Positions 35,884 to 43,813 of a stretch of 64,000 nucleotides of DNA are shown piece after piece. The notes below the pieces were generated by a model. It was not told the origin of the DNA and made no database searches. It worked only from the letters and a program-made list of their open reading frames with translations. How positions within the stretch are numbered: the first letter of the stretch is position 1; every line of letters starts with the position of its first letter. The DNA is from Streptomyces hygroscopicus (GTDB lineage: Bacteria > Actinomycetota > Actinomycetes > Streptomycetales > Streptomycetaceae): assembly GCF_026168105.1 (NCBI RefSeq), contig NZ_LBMW01000009.1, forward strand, positions 124,001-188,000, given 5' to 3'. Position numbers and translations under genes: made by a program.

Positions 35884-36864
35884 GCCTCCACCTCCTCGTG
35901 CTGGGCGTCAGCGACTGTACAGAGGAGAACTGACAGAGCCCGTGGAGAGGCGGATCCGGGGGCCGTGCCTCCCGAGGGAACTGCCAGTCATCCGACGACG
36001 GCGTCCCTCCCGAGTGAAATCACCTATGTGGGCCGTCTTGTGACGACGGGTAAGGAGCCATGTTTCAGGAAGCGTGGTCGTCAGTCGCCATCAGCAGTGA
36101 GCCTTGCGCCGCACTTGGCCGGTCAACTGGCCATTCTCCCAAGCGTCTTGGGATTCGCCAGCCGGAGACTGCTCGATGAATCGCTTCAGTTCTGGCACCA
36201 CGAGCCGCATCTTCGAGCGGTTGAAGACGGTGTCGGACCTCGTGGGCGGACGACCTCGTAGCCGCCCCTCCCCGCTGTGCCGACCGGGTGCATGAGTCGG
36301 CATGGCAGGCGAAGTCACCGGGCGGTCACAACCACTCGTCGCTCGCCGCGATGTGAACGGTGGCCTCGAGAAGCATGGAGAGCGTGTCGGGCGCCCCCGG
36401 TCAGCTTCGGAAGCTCGGACATACGTTCGATTCTATGCTCGGCCGCGCCACATGCAACTCCGCCGCCTGGGTGCGCGTGGCGCTCGGCCCGTACGCCGCA
36501 ACGGTTTTCAAGAGCGTCGCGATTGGGCGGTTACACCTCCGCTGACCTGCATCAATGCGCCTGCGGATCCGGCCTTCCGTCACACTGGCCCACACATGGC
36601 CCACCGACCCCTGGGTTGAGTGTCTGGCTCCGTGATCGTCCGATGCGAACCTCCGATGGCCTAGGCTCTGCGGGCTGATCGTTAGGCCGACGAACGCGAC
36701 CGATCACCTAGGCGGCGACGTCGGTGATATCCGGTGCACAGGCGGCCCACTTCCTGCTGCTCTTGAGAGGACAACGCGCTGTATCGCATTGGACTGTAAC
36801 GATCCGTCACAGTACGGCAGCGAAGGCGGCGATCGGCCGTCTGCCGCCGTGCGGGCTGGGGAAC
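35884..36864. other. lower-GC gene-poor stretch in the island
   Basis: 981 bp between the nuclease operon and the NACHT gene, visibly less GC-rich than the surroundings. Short open frames on both strands lack ribosome sites and recognisable domains; one minus-strand fragment (SKMRLVVPELKRFIEQSP, about 36130-36210) looks protein-like and might be a remnant. TTGGAC at 36790 is a possible -35 for the NACHT gene. Confidence 0.4.
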
Positions 36865-38907
36865 ATGTCTGCCATGAAGCGATCGCGGACCCGCCGGGCG
36901 GCCGTCATCTATGTACTCTTGCAGGTCGTGGCCGCGGCGCTGGCACTGTTGCTGTCCAAGCAGTTCCAGGTAGCGCGGATGGCCGCCACGCTGGTCGCCT
37001 TGGCCCCCACCGTGCCAGCCGCCTACCTGGCCTGGGCGGCCTACCGCGACGACCGCCGCGAGGCCGCGGCGGATACCGATGCGAAGGCCGCGATGCTGGC
37101 CAAAGCGGTGGCCGCAGCCGAGACCGGGCAGCGCGCCCAGCTGATCGGCCCCGGCGCCCATCGCATCGACCTGAACTTCACCCGCCGCACCGAACCCGCC
37201 AACAACGCCACCGGGGCCGACCCCCACGGCCGCCTCACCGACATCGTCGGCTACTACCAGAGCCTGCACCCGGCCCGCCTAGTGATCACCGGGGAACCGG
37301 GTGCCGGCAAGACCCTGCTCGCCCTGGAACTCCTGCTCGGCCTGCTGACCCGCCCAGACCGCAACCAGGCCGATCCCGTCCCGATCCGCCTCTCCCTGGC
37401 CGACTGGCACACCGACCGCCCCCTGACAGACTGGCTCACCGACCAGGTCCACCAGCAATTCCGCGACCGCGGCCTCACCGCTGCCGACGCGGCGGTCCTG
37501 GTCGAGCAGCACCGCGTCCTGCCGGTCCTGGACGGCCTGGACGAGATGGACACCGATGCCACCCCGGCCGGCCGCCGCCGGGCCGTCCGCGCCCTGCAAC
37601 AGCTCAACGCCTACCAGGACCCCACCGGCAGCGCCCCTGTCATCCTCACCTGCCGCACCACGCAGTACGAGCAACTGGCCGCCCTCGATGTGCGGATGCG
37701 CGAGGCCGCCCGCGTCGAGATTACCCCCGTCACCCCCGCGCAGGCCGACGCGTATCTGACCGCCCGCAGTACCCGCCCGGACCGCTGGAGACCGGTCCTC
37801 GACACGCTCACCACCGCGCCCGGCGGCTCCCTGGCCCAAGCCCTCGGCACTCCCTGGCGGCTCAACCTGGCTGTCACCGCCTACGAAGAACGCCACGCCG
37901 ACACCCTCGCCTACCTGCGCGACCCCTCCGACCTGCTCACCCTGGCCTCCTCCGACGCGGTCCGCGACCACCTCTTGGCCCTCTACCTGCCCGCAGCTAC
38001 CAGCCAGCACCCCACGCGCCCCGACGGCTACCGGCCTGACCAGACCCACCGCTGGCTTGCGGCGCTCGCCGCCCACCTCGCCTCCACCCCCGCAGCCGCC
38101 GGAAGTGGCACCGACCTGGTGCTGCACCGGTTATGGCAGATGGCTGGCTCCCGCCGGGTCCGCACCACCGATGCCTTCCTCACCACCCTGCTTGCCTTCG
38201 GCTTCGGTGCGCTGTTCTTGGCCCAGTTCCCCATCGGCTTTTCTCCCCGCCAACTGCGCGGCGCGGCAGGAGTCGTGTTGCTTGCGCTTTGGGCTGTTTG
38301 GCAGGCCAGCCGCCCCGCCGTTTCGGACCCCGCGACATTCCAGATACACCGACTACGCACCTCGGCCGGGCGTCGCCAGGTCGCCCCATGGCTCATGGTC
38401 GGGCTCGTGTTCGGGCTCGTGATCGGGCTCGTGTTCGGGCCCGCGGTCGGGCTCGTGTACGGGATCACGGTCGGGCTCGCAGCCGGGCTCACGATCGGGC
38501 TCACCCTCGGGCTCACGGTGGGGCTCACGGCCGGGCTCACGGCGTCCCTGAGCGAAATTCCACCAACAGACCCCCGCTACGCGATACGAGACGATCTGGT
38601 GGCCGGGCTCGTGTGCGGGCTCGTGGCCGGGCTCGTGTACGGGTTCACCATCGGGCCCGCGGTCGGGCTCGTGTTCGGGATCACGACCGGGCTCATGTGC
38701 GGGCTCACTGCCGCGCTGTACATCTCGGCAAGGGCCGGCCGTCGCTACCTGGCCTTCCTCTGCTGCTCCCGGGGTCGGCTGCCGTGGCGTCTGGGCGCCT
38801 TCCTGCACTGGGCCTACGGTGCGGGCCTGCTGCGGATTTCCGGCGTGGCATACCAGTTCCGCCACCGAGAGCTGCAGGACTGGCTCGCCACGCACCCGGG
38901 CCCCTAA
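36865..38907 (+). CDS. NACHT NTPase with N-terminal TM helices and glycine-zipper membrane region
   Basis: 680 residues. Two N-terminal membrane helices (about residues 11-31 and 35-60) precede a NACHT P-loop NTPase: Walker A ITGEPGAGKTLLALEL (Lys149), Walker B with acidic pair VLPVLDGLDEMD (about 220-229) and sensor strand VILTCRTTQYEQL. Two hydrophobic helices near 445-490 lead to 12 GLxx tetrapeptides (513-560), a soluble loop, then nine more (581-616), giving GxxxG ladders. A C-terminal tail ends VAYQFRHRELQDWLATH. NACHT STAND ATPases act as pathogen sensors whose effector part often disrupts membranes. Start ATG 36865 (GGGGA upstream). One TTA codon at 38131. Confidence 0.88.
   Translation: MSAMKRSRTRRAAVIYVLLQVVAAALALLLSKQFQVARMAATLVALAPTVPAAYLAWAAYRDDRREAAADTDAKAAMLAKAVAAAETGQRAQLIGPGAHRIDLNFTRRTEPANNATGADPHGRLTDIVGYYQSLHPARLVITGEPGAGKTLLALELLLGLLTRPDRNQADPVPIRLSLADWHTDRPLTDWLTDQVHQQFRDRGLTAADAAVLVEQHRVLPVLDGLDEMDTDATPAGRRRAVRALQQLNAYQDPTGSAPVILTCRTTQYEQLAALDVRMREAARVEITPVTPAQADAYLTARSTRPDRWRPVLDTLTTAPGGSLAQALGTPWRLNLAVTAYEERHADTLAYLRDPSDLLTLASSDAVRDHLLALYLPAATSQHPTRPDGYRPDQTHRWLAALAAHLASTPAAAGSGTDLVLHRLWQMAGSRRVRTTDAFLTTLLAFGFGALFLAQFPIGFSPRQLRGAAGVVLLALWAVWQASRPAVSDPATFQIHRLRTSAGRRQVAPWLMVGLVFGLVIGLVFGPAVGLVYGITVGLAAGLTIGLTLGLTVGLTAGLTASLSEIPPTDPRYAIRDDLVAGLVCGLVAGLVYGFTIGPAVGLVFGITTGLMCGLTAALYISARAGRRYLAFLCCSRGRLPWRLGAFLHWAYGAGLLRISGVAYQFRHRELQDWLATHPGP
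38401..38712 (+). repeat. 21 twelve-bp coding repeats in the NACHT gene
   Basis: Two in-frame blocks of units related to GGGCTCGTGTTC: 38401-38544 (12 units) and 38605-38712 (9 units), separated by a 60-bp loop segment. Each unit encodes a Gly-Leu/Pro/Ile/Phe-x-x tetrapeptide, giving a Gly every fourth residue in membrane helices. Confidence 0.95.
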
Positions 38908-38909
38908 CG

Positions 38910-39062
38910 GTGGCTGCCCGGTTTCGGCATATCGAGTGGGTTCCGTTGGCCGACGTTCCGGGGCTCATGGCGCGCGGTGAGCTGATGGGCTCCGGCACCC
39001 GGGTTGCCCGGCTCCACATCCTGGCGAGCCGTGGCCGGCAGGGCGTCACAGTCGTGCGCTGA
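38910..39062 (+). pseudogene. C-terminal fragment of a NUDIX hydrolase
   Basis: The 50-residue frame after the NACHT stop reads ARFRHIEWVPLADVPGLMAR and then GELMGSGTRVARLHILA. This resembles the C-terminal strand and helix of actinomycete NUDIX hydrolases (EWVPLADVPxLMxxGEL...GSGTLVALLH). The Nudix box and everything before it are absent, replaced by the NACHT gene end. A GTG at 38910 exists but has no ribosome site. Confidence 0.5.
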
Positions 39063-39341
39063 GCAGGTCGAAAGGACGTCGCTGCCGCGCCTGCGGTGTG
39101 GCACGCCAGCAGCCGCGCATGCCTCCGATGGGCGGCCGTGTCGTTGCTCCAAGTCACCACAGCGGATCCGCAAGGGAGGTCGCCTCGCCCAATCACCGGC
39201 TGACCTGGTGAAACGTAGGGTACGCGGCGCACGAGATCCCGTGTTCCGCGGCCCGTTCCGTCAGAGACGATCGGCCCGTTCTGGACGACCACGACGTGCA
39301 ACGCTTGTGCTTGACGACGAGCAGACGGAGAGGGAGAGCGA

Positions 39342-40058
39342 GTGTCGCAGCAGGCAAGCCCTCGGGGGACTTTCCTGGAGATCGCAGCGGCGGTGAAGGC
39401 TCAGATCGACGCCGATCCGGAGATGACCAAGCTGCCGACGGCCGCAGACCTCATGCACGCTCATGGGGTCTCGCGAGGGGCGCTCCGAGCATTCCGCGTG
39501 CTTCAGATGACCAAGCTGCCGACGGCCGCAGACCTCATGCACGCTCATGGGGTCTCGCGGGGGGCGCTCCGAGCATTCCGCGTGCTTCAGATGACCAAGC
39601 TGCCGACGGCCGCAGACCTCATGCACGCTCATGGGGTCTCGCGAGGGGCGCTCCGAGCATTCCGCGTGCTTCAGATGACCAAGCTGCCGACGGCCGCAGA
39701 CCTCATGCACGCTCATGGGGTCTCGCGGGGGGCGCTCCGAGCATTCCGCGTGCTTCAGAAGGACGGCGTTGCCGAGCCGGAGCCGGGCGGCCGATGGCGA
39801 GTAGTCAGGGAAGGGCAGAGCGACGGTCGCCGACCGCTCGTCAACCGGCTTGCCGATGTGTTCGCCGAGGACGACCTGAAGGTCGGCGAGCCGTTCCCGA
39901 GCGCATCCGTCTTGTGCGAGCGGTTCGGCGTATCGCGCCCGACGGTGAGCAAGGCTCTGGAGAAGCTTGAGGCGGCCGGATGGCTGTCGGAGGGAGGGCA
40001 GGGCAAAGTGCGGACGGTGCTCGCCGTACCGACCCGAGAGGGGCGTTCCCAATCTTGA
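39342..40058 (+). CDS. double winged-helix (GntR-like) regulator with a fourfold HTH duplication
   Basis: 238 residues. After an N-terminal helix (RGTFLEIAAAVKAQIDADPE), a 28-residue block beginning MTKLPTAADLMHAHGVSRGA occurs four times without interruption (residues 28-139). A wing (KDGVAEPEPGGRWRVVR) follows, then a complete GntR winged helix (PLVNRLADVFAEDDLKVGEPFPSASVLCERFGVSRPTVSKALEKLEAAGWL). A normal homologue would have a single block, making two winged helices. Extra blocks keep frame but must disturb the first domain. GTG start with GGAGAGGGAGAG upstream. Its stop overlaps the TTG of the HD gene. The pairing with an HD hydrolase and NUDIX remnants is common in actinomycete integrative elements. 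Confidence 0.85.
   Translation: MSQQASPRGTFLEIAAAVKAQIDADPEMTKLPTAADLMHAHGVSRGALRAFRVLQMTKLPTAADLMHAHGVSRGALRAFRVLQMTKLPTAADLMHAHGVSRGALRAFRVLQMTKLPTAADLMHAHGVSRGALRAFRVLQKDGVAEPEPGGRWRVVREGQSDGRRPLVNRLADVFAEDDLKVGEPFPSASVLCERFGVSRPTVSKALEKLEAAGWLSEGGQGKVRTVLAVPTREGRSQS
39423..39758 (+). repeat. four perfect tandem 84-bp repeats
   Basis: Copies 39423-39506, 39507-39590, 39591-39674 and 39675-39758. The only difference I find is one base in TCTCGCG(A/G)GGG, alternating A, G, A, G. That pattern indicates an 84-bp duplication, one point change, then duplication of the 168-bp dimer. Confidence 0.97.
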
Positions 40059-40516
40059 GTCGTACCGAATTGACGGAGTGGGCTTATCCGCTCGCCGAGT
40101 CGCTGTTGTCCGAGTCGCTGCCCCGCCGCTGGAAGCACTCGCTGGGGGTGGCGGAACGGGCGCGGGCGATCGCCGGCGCGCTCGGCTCGGACGCGGAACT
40201 CTTGGAGGCCGCTGCGGTACTCCACGACATCGGCTGTGCGCCGGACCTGGCCAAGACGGGCTTTCACCCGCTGGACGGCGCTCGGTACCTGCGCGACGTG
40301 GCGCAGGCTGACGAGAGGGTCATCCGGCTCGTCGCGCACCACTCGTGCGCGTGGATGGAGGCCGAAGCGCGCGGCTTCCGCGAGGAGTTGGAGGCTGAGT
40401 TCCAGCGCGAGGTGCCCGAGCTTACGGACGCTCTCTGCTTCTGCGACATGAACACCACACCGGATGGCACACCGACAAACCCCGTGGACCGTGTGAACGA
40501 GATCGCCGGTCGTTAG
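40055..40516 (+). CDS. HD-domain phosphohydrolase, C-terminus cut by a nonsense codon
   Basis: 153 residues from TTG 40055, which overlaps the regulator's stop (TTGA). Metal-binding HD motifs are visible: RRWKHSLGVAERA, AAVLHDIGCAP, FHPLDGARYL and LVAHHS. It would hydrolyse nucleotides or phosphoesters. At 40514-40516 a TAG interrupts the frame after NEIAGR. The next 36 codons stay open and look native (GPESLIGTFTRRAEPEILAS), ending at TAG 40625-40627. Family members have Tyr at this place (GRYGP), so a TAC/TAT to TAG change is likely. The HD core is complete, so activity may persist. Confidence 0.8.
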   Translation: MSRTELTEWAYPLAESLLSESLPRRWKHSLGVAERARAIAGALGSDAELLEAAAVLHDIGCAPDLAKTGFHPLDGARYLRDVAQADERVIRLVAHHSCAWMEAEARGFREELEAEFQREVPELTDALCFCDMNTTPDGTPTNPVDRVNEIAGR

Positions 40517-40614
40517 GGGCCGGAAAGCCTCATCGGCACGTTCACCCGCCGTGCCGAACCGGAGATCCTGGCGAGCACTGCTCGTGTCCTCGACCGGCTG
40601 GCCGTCGCCAAAGG

Positions 40615-40734
40615 TCAGCCGATGTAGGAGGCCGTCCGCGTCCGGTCCATCGCGTGCTCGATCCTGAGCCGCATGGTGGGGTGGATGTCGTACTGACGCA
40701 GGTCCGTTGGGTCCACCCAACGGACCTGCGTCGT
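40615..40734 (-). pseudogene. C-terminal fragment of a second NUDIX hydrolase
   Basis: The minus-strand frame ending at 40615 reads [20 protein letters not shown] and then [18 protein letters not shown]. This is the usual end of actinomycete NUDIX hydrolases (EVRWVDPxxL...IHPSMRLRIEHxL...YIG). Its N-terminal part and Nudix box are missing: homology stops at the palindrome 40695-40732, beyond which integrase sequence begins. Its 3' end is convergent with, and just overlaps, the original end of the HD gene (40627). Confidence 0.6.
40695..40732. repeat. near-perfect palindrome, 18-bp arms, 2-nt centre
   Basis: Left arm GACGCAGGTCCGTTGGGT (40695-40712), centre CC, right arm ACCCAACGGACCTGCGTC (40715-40732). 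It coincides with the join between the NUDIX fragment and the integrase fragment. Palindromes of this size mark inverted duplications or recombination scars, and can also form a cruciform or terminator. Confidence 0.95.
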
Positions 40735-40740
40735 CTCGTT

Positions 40741-41520
40741 ACTCGTACGCAGGTCACCGCCACTACCGGGACATCGACACTCCGGATTTCCTCGCCACGC
40801 TGCTTGCGGGCCACATCGCCCGGACGAGACCGAAGCCTTGCGAGTGCCATGGGCTGACCTACACCTTCCGCGGTCAAGGCACCGCCAACGGTGCTGCGAG
40901 CCGCCCGGGAGCGAAGCTGGCCGACGTAGCTCGCCGCGTCGGCGTCTCGGCCGGCACCGTTTCCAACGTCCTGAACCGCCCGGACGCTGTGGCGGAGGCG
41001 ACGCGGCTGAAGGTGCTAGAGGCAATCACCGATCTTGGGTACATCCGTAACCCAGCATCGGGGAAGCTGGCCGCACACTGGCGCCGCTCCGGCTTCGCCA
41101 CCTGGCTCTTTCAACCCGCTGCCACGGGGCGGTATCCCAAGCGCGGCAGACAGGAAGAGCACCCGGTGCCAGTGGTCGCCGAGCCGTGGCCCGGGATTCC
41201 GGCGCGTGGGCGAGGAGCCTCCATGCGCGCTCAGGCGTGCTGGGTGCCGATCGCTCCAGGGCTGACACCGCACGGGCTGCGCCACACTCACAAGACCCTC
41301 ATGAGAGGAGCAGGGACCCCGCCGAGGCTCATGGACGAACGCATGGGCCACGAGGACGGTTCCGTGCAGTCTCGCTATGACCACATCACGCCCGGGATGA
41401 CGGCAGACGCTGATGATCGCGCTCACCGAGATGTGGGAGGAAGCGTTGGACGCACGCCGGGCGATGAGCCCCGGCTCGCCTGTGGCTGCCCTGGACGCCT
41501 TGCTGAAGGCTCGCCAGTAG
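40741..41520 (+). pseudogene. 5'-truncated, frameshifted tyrosine integrase with embedded LacI-type HTH
   Basis: From about [20 protein letters not shown] the frame matches the C-terminal half of actinomycete integrative-element integrases. It includes an embedded LacI-like helix-turn-helix ([20 protein letters not shown]), the catalytic HGLRHTHKT box and [19 protein letters not shown] with the Tyr nucleophile region. An extra A at about 41400 shifts the frame; the next frame then gives [16 protein letters not shown] and stops at TAG 41518-41520. The N-terminal half with the first catalytic Arg is absent. It points towards the 3' end of tRNA-Pro 120 bp away, the classic AICE int/attachment arrangement. 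Confidence 0.75.
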
Positions 41521-41583
41521 AGCGCTGGCTGGAGACGAATTCCAAGATCTTCTCCAGGATTTCTCCAGAGAGCCCCTCAGAGA

Positions 41584-41627
41584 CAGGTCAGGCCCGGTGC
41601 TGATCTCTCAGTACCGGGCCTGACCTG
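41584..41627 (-). terminator. terminator of tRNA-Pro (and of the integrase remnant)
   Basis: A perfect 15-bp stem, CAGGTCAGGCCCGGT (41584-41598) with ACCGGGCCTGACCTG (41613-41627); the loop can add CTGA/TCAG. It lies 12 bp beyond the tRNA 3' end on the minus strand and just after the integrase remnant on the plus strand. Confidence 0.8.
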
Positions 41628-41638
41628 GTGTTTCACTG

Positions 41639-41712
41639 TCGGGGTGGCGGGATTTGAACCCACGACCTCTTCGTCCCGAACGAAGCGCGCTGCCAAGCTG
41701 CGCTACACCCCG
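41639..41712 (-). tRNA. tRNA-Pro (anticodon CGG)
   Basis: 74 nt. The acceptor arms CGGGGTG and CACCCCG pair over 7 bp. The D-arm is GCGC-AGCTTGGCA-GCGC; the anticodon stem CTTCG/CGAAG surrounds TTCGGGA, giving anticodon CGG for CCG codons. The T-arm contains GTGGGTTCAAATCCCGC. CCA is not encoded. tRNA-Pro genes are known insertion sites for actinomycete integrative elements, and an integrase remnant lies next to its 3' end. Confidence 0.96.
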
Positions 41713-41745
41713 ATGTCGCTGCTTGTCGCGGCGACGACGTTTACT

Positions 41746-42534
41746 TTAGCCCACTGGTGGCTGGAGACGAAATCCGGTTTTCGTGCGGCGGCGACGGGTC
41801 GGATCGGGGCGGACGTGGTCGACTACGACCAGGAGGAGGGCGAGGCCGAAGAACGCCAGGCCGAGTAGGAGCGCGTTACCGAGAACGCTCCTGTAGCCGA
41901 GCTGGTCCACCTCCAGGAACGGGTAGAGGTAGCGCCCCTCCGTGCCCGGCGGGATCAGCTCGCCGCGCACCAGGGAGAAGGCCAGGTAGGCCATGGGGTA
42001 CAGCAGCCATGTCCTCGCATGCCGCAGGCGCAGTAGGGCCGGGCGGGTCAGCAGCAGCCAGTCCAGCACCACCGCAGCCGGTGTCATTGTGTGCAGCACC
42101 TGGTTGGCGAGCGCAGCCCAGCCCGTGGGCGGGCCGCTCTGGCCGGTCATGGAGAGTGGGCCCGGCTCGTGCACCAGGAGGACGTGGTAGATCAGGCTCG
42201 CGACCACGACGTAGAACATCGTGCCGCCTGTCACCAGGGGTGGCAGGGGCCGGCGTGCCGTCCACGCCCGCCACGCCGACAGGGTGAAGACCAGCGCCAC
42301 GAGCACGTTGCTCTGGATGGTGAAGTGGCTCAGCACCCGCGCCGGGGTGCCGAGGGTCAGGTCGATGGCCACCGCCGCCCCGGCCGCCCCGGCGACCAGC
42401 AGGCGGTAAAGGGCTGCCGGTGGGCGGCGGACCGGAGTCGTCACGGCCGCGGCCGGGACGAAGGATGGCCGCAGCCTGTGTGTGCCCCGCACCGCGGGGA
42501 GGTCCGGGATGTCCTTTGGTAGCGGCGCGCTCAT
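41746..42534 (-). CDS. Pr6Pr family membrane protein
   Basis: 262 residues with six predicted transmembrane helices (for example [42 protein letters not shown] and [22 protein letters not shown]). The motif [23 protein letters not shown] and a His-rich [21 protein letters not shown] match the actinobacterial Pr6Pr family, of unknown function. The ATG at 42534 has GAGGG just upstream. Its last codons contain a GGCTGGAGACGAA element (41758-41771) repeated at 41526, beyond the tRNA. Confidence 0.82.
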   Translation of the reverse strand: MSAPLPKDIPDLPAVRGTHRLRPSFVPAAAVTTPVRRPPAALYRLLVAGAAGAAVAIDLTLGTPARVLSHFTIQSNVLVALVFTLSAWRAWTARRPLPPLVTGGTMFYVVVASLIYHVLLVHEPGPLSMTGQSGPPTGWAALANQVLHTMTPAAVVLDWLLLTRPALLRLRHARTWLLYPMAYLAFSLVRGELIPPGTEGRYLYPFLEVDQLGYRSVLGNALLLGLAFFGLALLLVVVDHVRPDPTRRRRTKTGFRLQPPVG

Positions 42535-42754
42535 GCCCTCACGCTAAGCAGATCGGGCATATCGGGCGATATGGGTGATCCGGGTGGGTTACCTTCCCGG
42601 CGCCACCGTTTCTCTCTCCGGTTGTCCTGGAGCCGCCCGACCGATTGTCCCTCCGCCTCCCCCGGACGCGACCGCGTGTTCCTGCGCCTCCCCGGACCCG
42701 GCCGTTTGTCGCTCCGCCCGGGGTGACGGCTCCCCTTCCGCCCAGCGGCGGCCG

Positions 42755-43681
42755 CTACTCCCGCCCCACCAGCGTCAGCAACGTCGCCTCAGGCGGGCAT
42801 GCGAACCGTACCGGTGTGTAGCGGTTCGTCCCGCAGCCGGCCGACACGTGCAGATACGAGGTCCGTCCCTCTGCCGTGTGCCGTGACAGGCCCTTCACCC
42901 GGTCCGTGTCCAGGTCGCAGTTGGTGACCAGGGCGCCGTAGAAGGGGATGCACAACTGGCCGCCGTGGGTGTGGCCCGCCAGGATCAGCGGGTAGCCGTC
43001 GGCAGTGAATGCGTCCAGGGCACGCAGATACGGCGCGTGGACCACGCCCATCGAGAAGTCGGCCGACTCGGACGGGCCGCCCGCCACGCGCGCGTACCGG
43101 TCGCGCTTGATGTGCGGGTCGTCCAGGCCCGTCAGCTCGATCTCCAGGCCATCGATCTTCACCGCGCCCCTGGTGTTCGTGAGGTTCAGCCAGCCTGCGG
43201 CGTCGAAACCGTCCCGCAGGTTCTCCCAGGGGTTGTGGATGGCGCCGACCACGGGCGGATTGCCGTTCAGACCGTGGCGGCCCCTCGTCTTCTCCACCAG
43301 ATAGCGGGCGGGGTTGCGAGGCCTGGGGCCGTAGTAGTCGTTCGAACCGAAGACGTATGCGCCGGGGAACTCCATCAGCGGGCCCAGCGCGTCCAGCACC
43401 TCGGGCACACCCTCCGGGTCGGAGAGGTTGTCACCGGTGTTGATCACGAAGTCCGGGCGCAGCCCCGCGAGCGAGCGGAGCCATCGCTGCTTCTTGCGCT
43501 GCCCGCTCACCATGTGGATGTCGGAGACCTGGAGGACCCGCAGCGGGCCCGTACCCGGCGGCAGGACCGGGACCGTCACCCGGCGCAGCCGGAAGGAGCG
43601 GGCCTCGAAGCCGGCCGAGTACAGCAGTCCGGCGGCCGCCACGGCCGTGATTCCCAGGGGTACTCCGTATCGCGCACGCAT
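42755..43681 (-). CDS. membrane-anchored metallophosphoesterase
   Basis: 308 residues. A short N-terminal hydrophobic helix (PLGITAVAAAGLLYSAGFEA) precedes a calcineurin-like domain: LQVSDIHMVSG, VINTGDNLSDPE, FGSNDYYGP (in place of GNHE), GVVHAPYL and LAGHTHGGQL. This pattern is the YkuE/YaeI-like group acting on phospholipid or nucleotide phosphoesters at the membrane. ATG start at 43681, divergent from yqeY. Substrate unknown. Confidence 0.92.
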   Translation of the reverse strand: MRARYGVPLGITAVAAAGLLYSAGFEARSFRLRRVTVPVLPPGTGPLRVLQVSDIHMVSGQRKKQRWLRSLAGLRPDFVINTGDNLSDPEGVPEVLDALGPLMEFPGAYVFGSNDYYGPRPRNPARYLVEKTRGRHGLNGNPPVVGAIHNPWENLRDGFDAAGWLNLTNTRGAVKIDGLEIELTGLDDPHIKRDRYARVAGGPSESADFSMGVVHAPYLRALDAFTADGYPLILAGHTHGGQLCIPFYGALVTNCDLDTDRVKGLSRHTAEGRTSYLHVSAGCGTNRYTPVRFACPPEATLLTLVGRE

Positions 43682-43813
43682 ATGACCATCGTGTCAGAAA
43701 CACGGGAGACCACATGCTCGCCTGTGGACAACCGGGCGCGGCACCGCGGAAATCACCCAACCCCCCGGAAATCAGCGGGCGGCAGCCCTGTCGCACCTGC
43801 GACAATCGGAGTC

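Noticed and set aside
35431..36678. Short open frames in the 36-kb low-GC stretch
   Set aside because: No ribosome sites, no domains, and conflicting frames on both strands.
39423..39758. 84-bp repeats as a CRISPR array
   Set aside because: Repeats are directly abutting with no spacers and are in frame within a coding sequence.
34534..40700. Second copy of the tRNA-Pro 3' end as the distal attachment site
   Set aside because: Scanning by eye found no GGGATTTGAACCCAC-like copy in this span; a computed search is needed.
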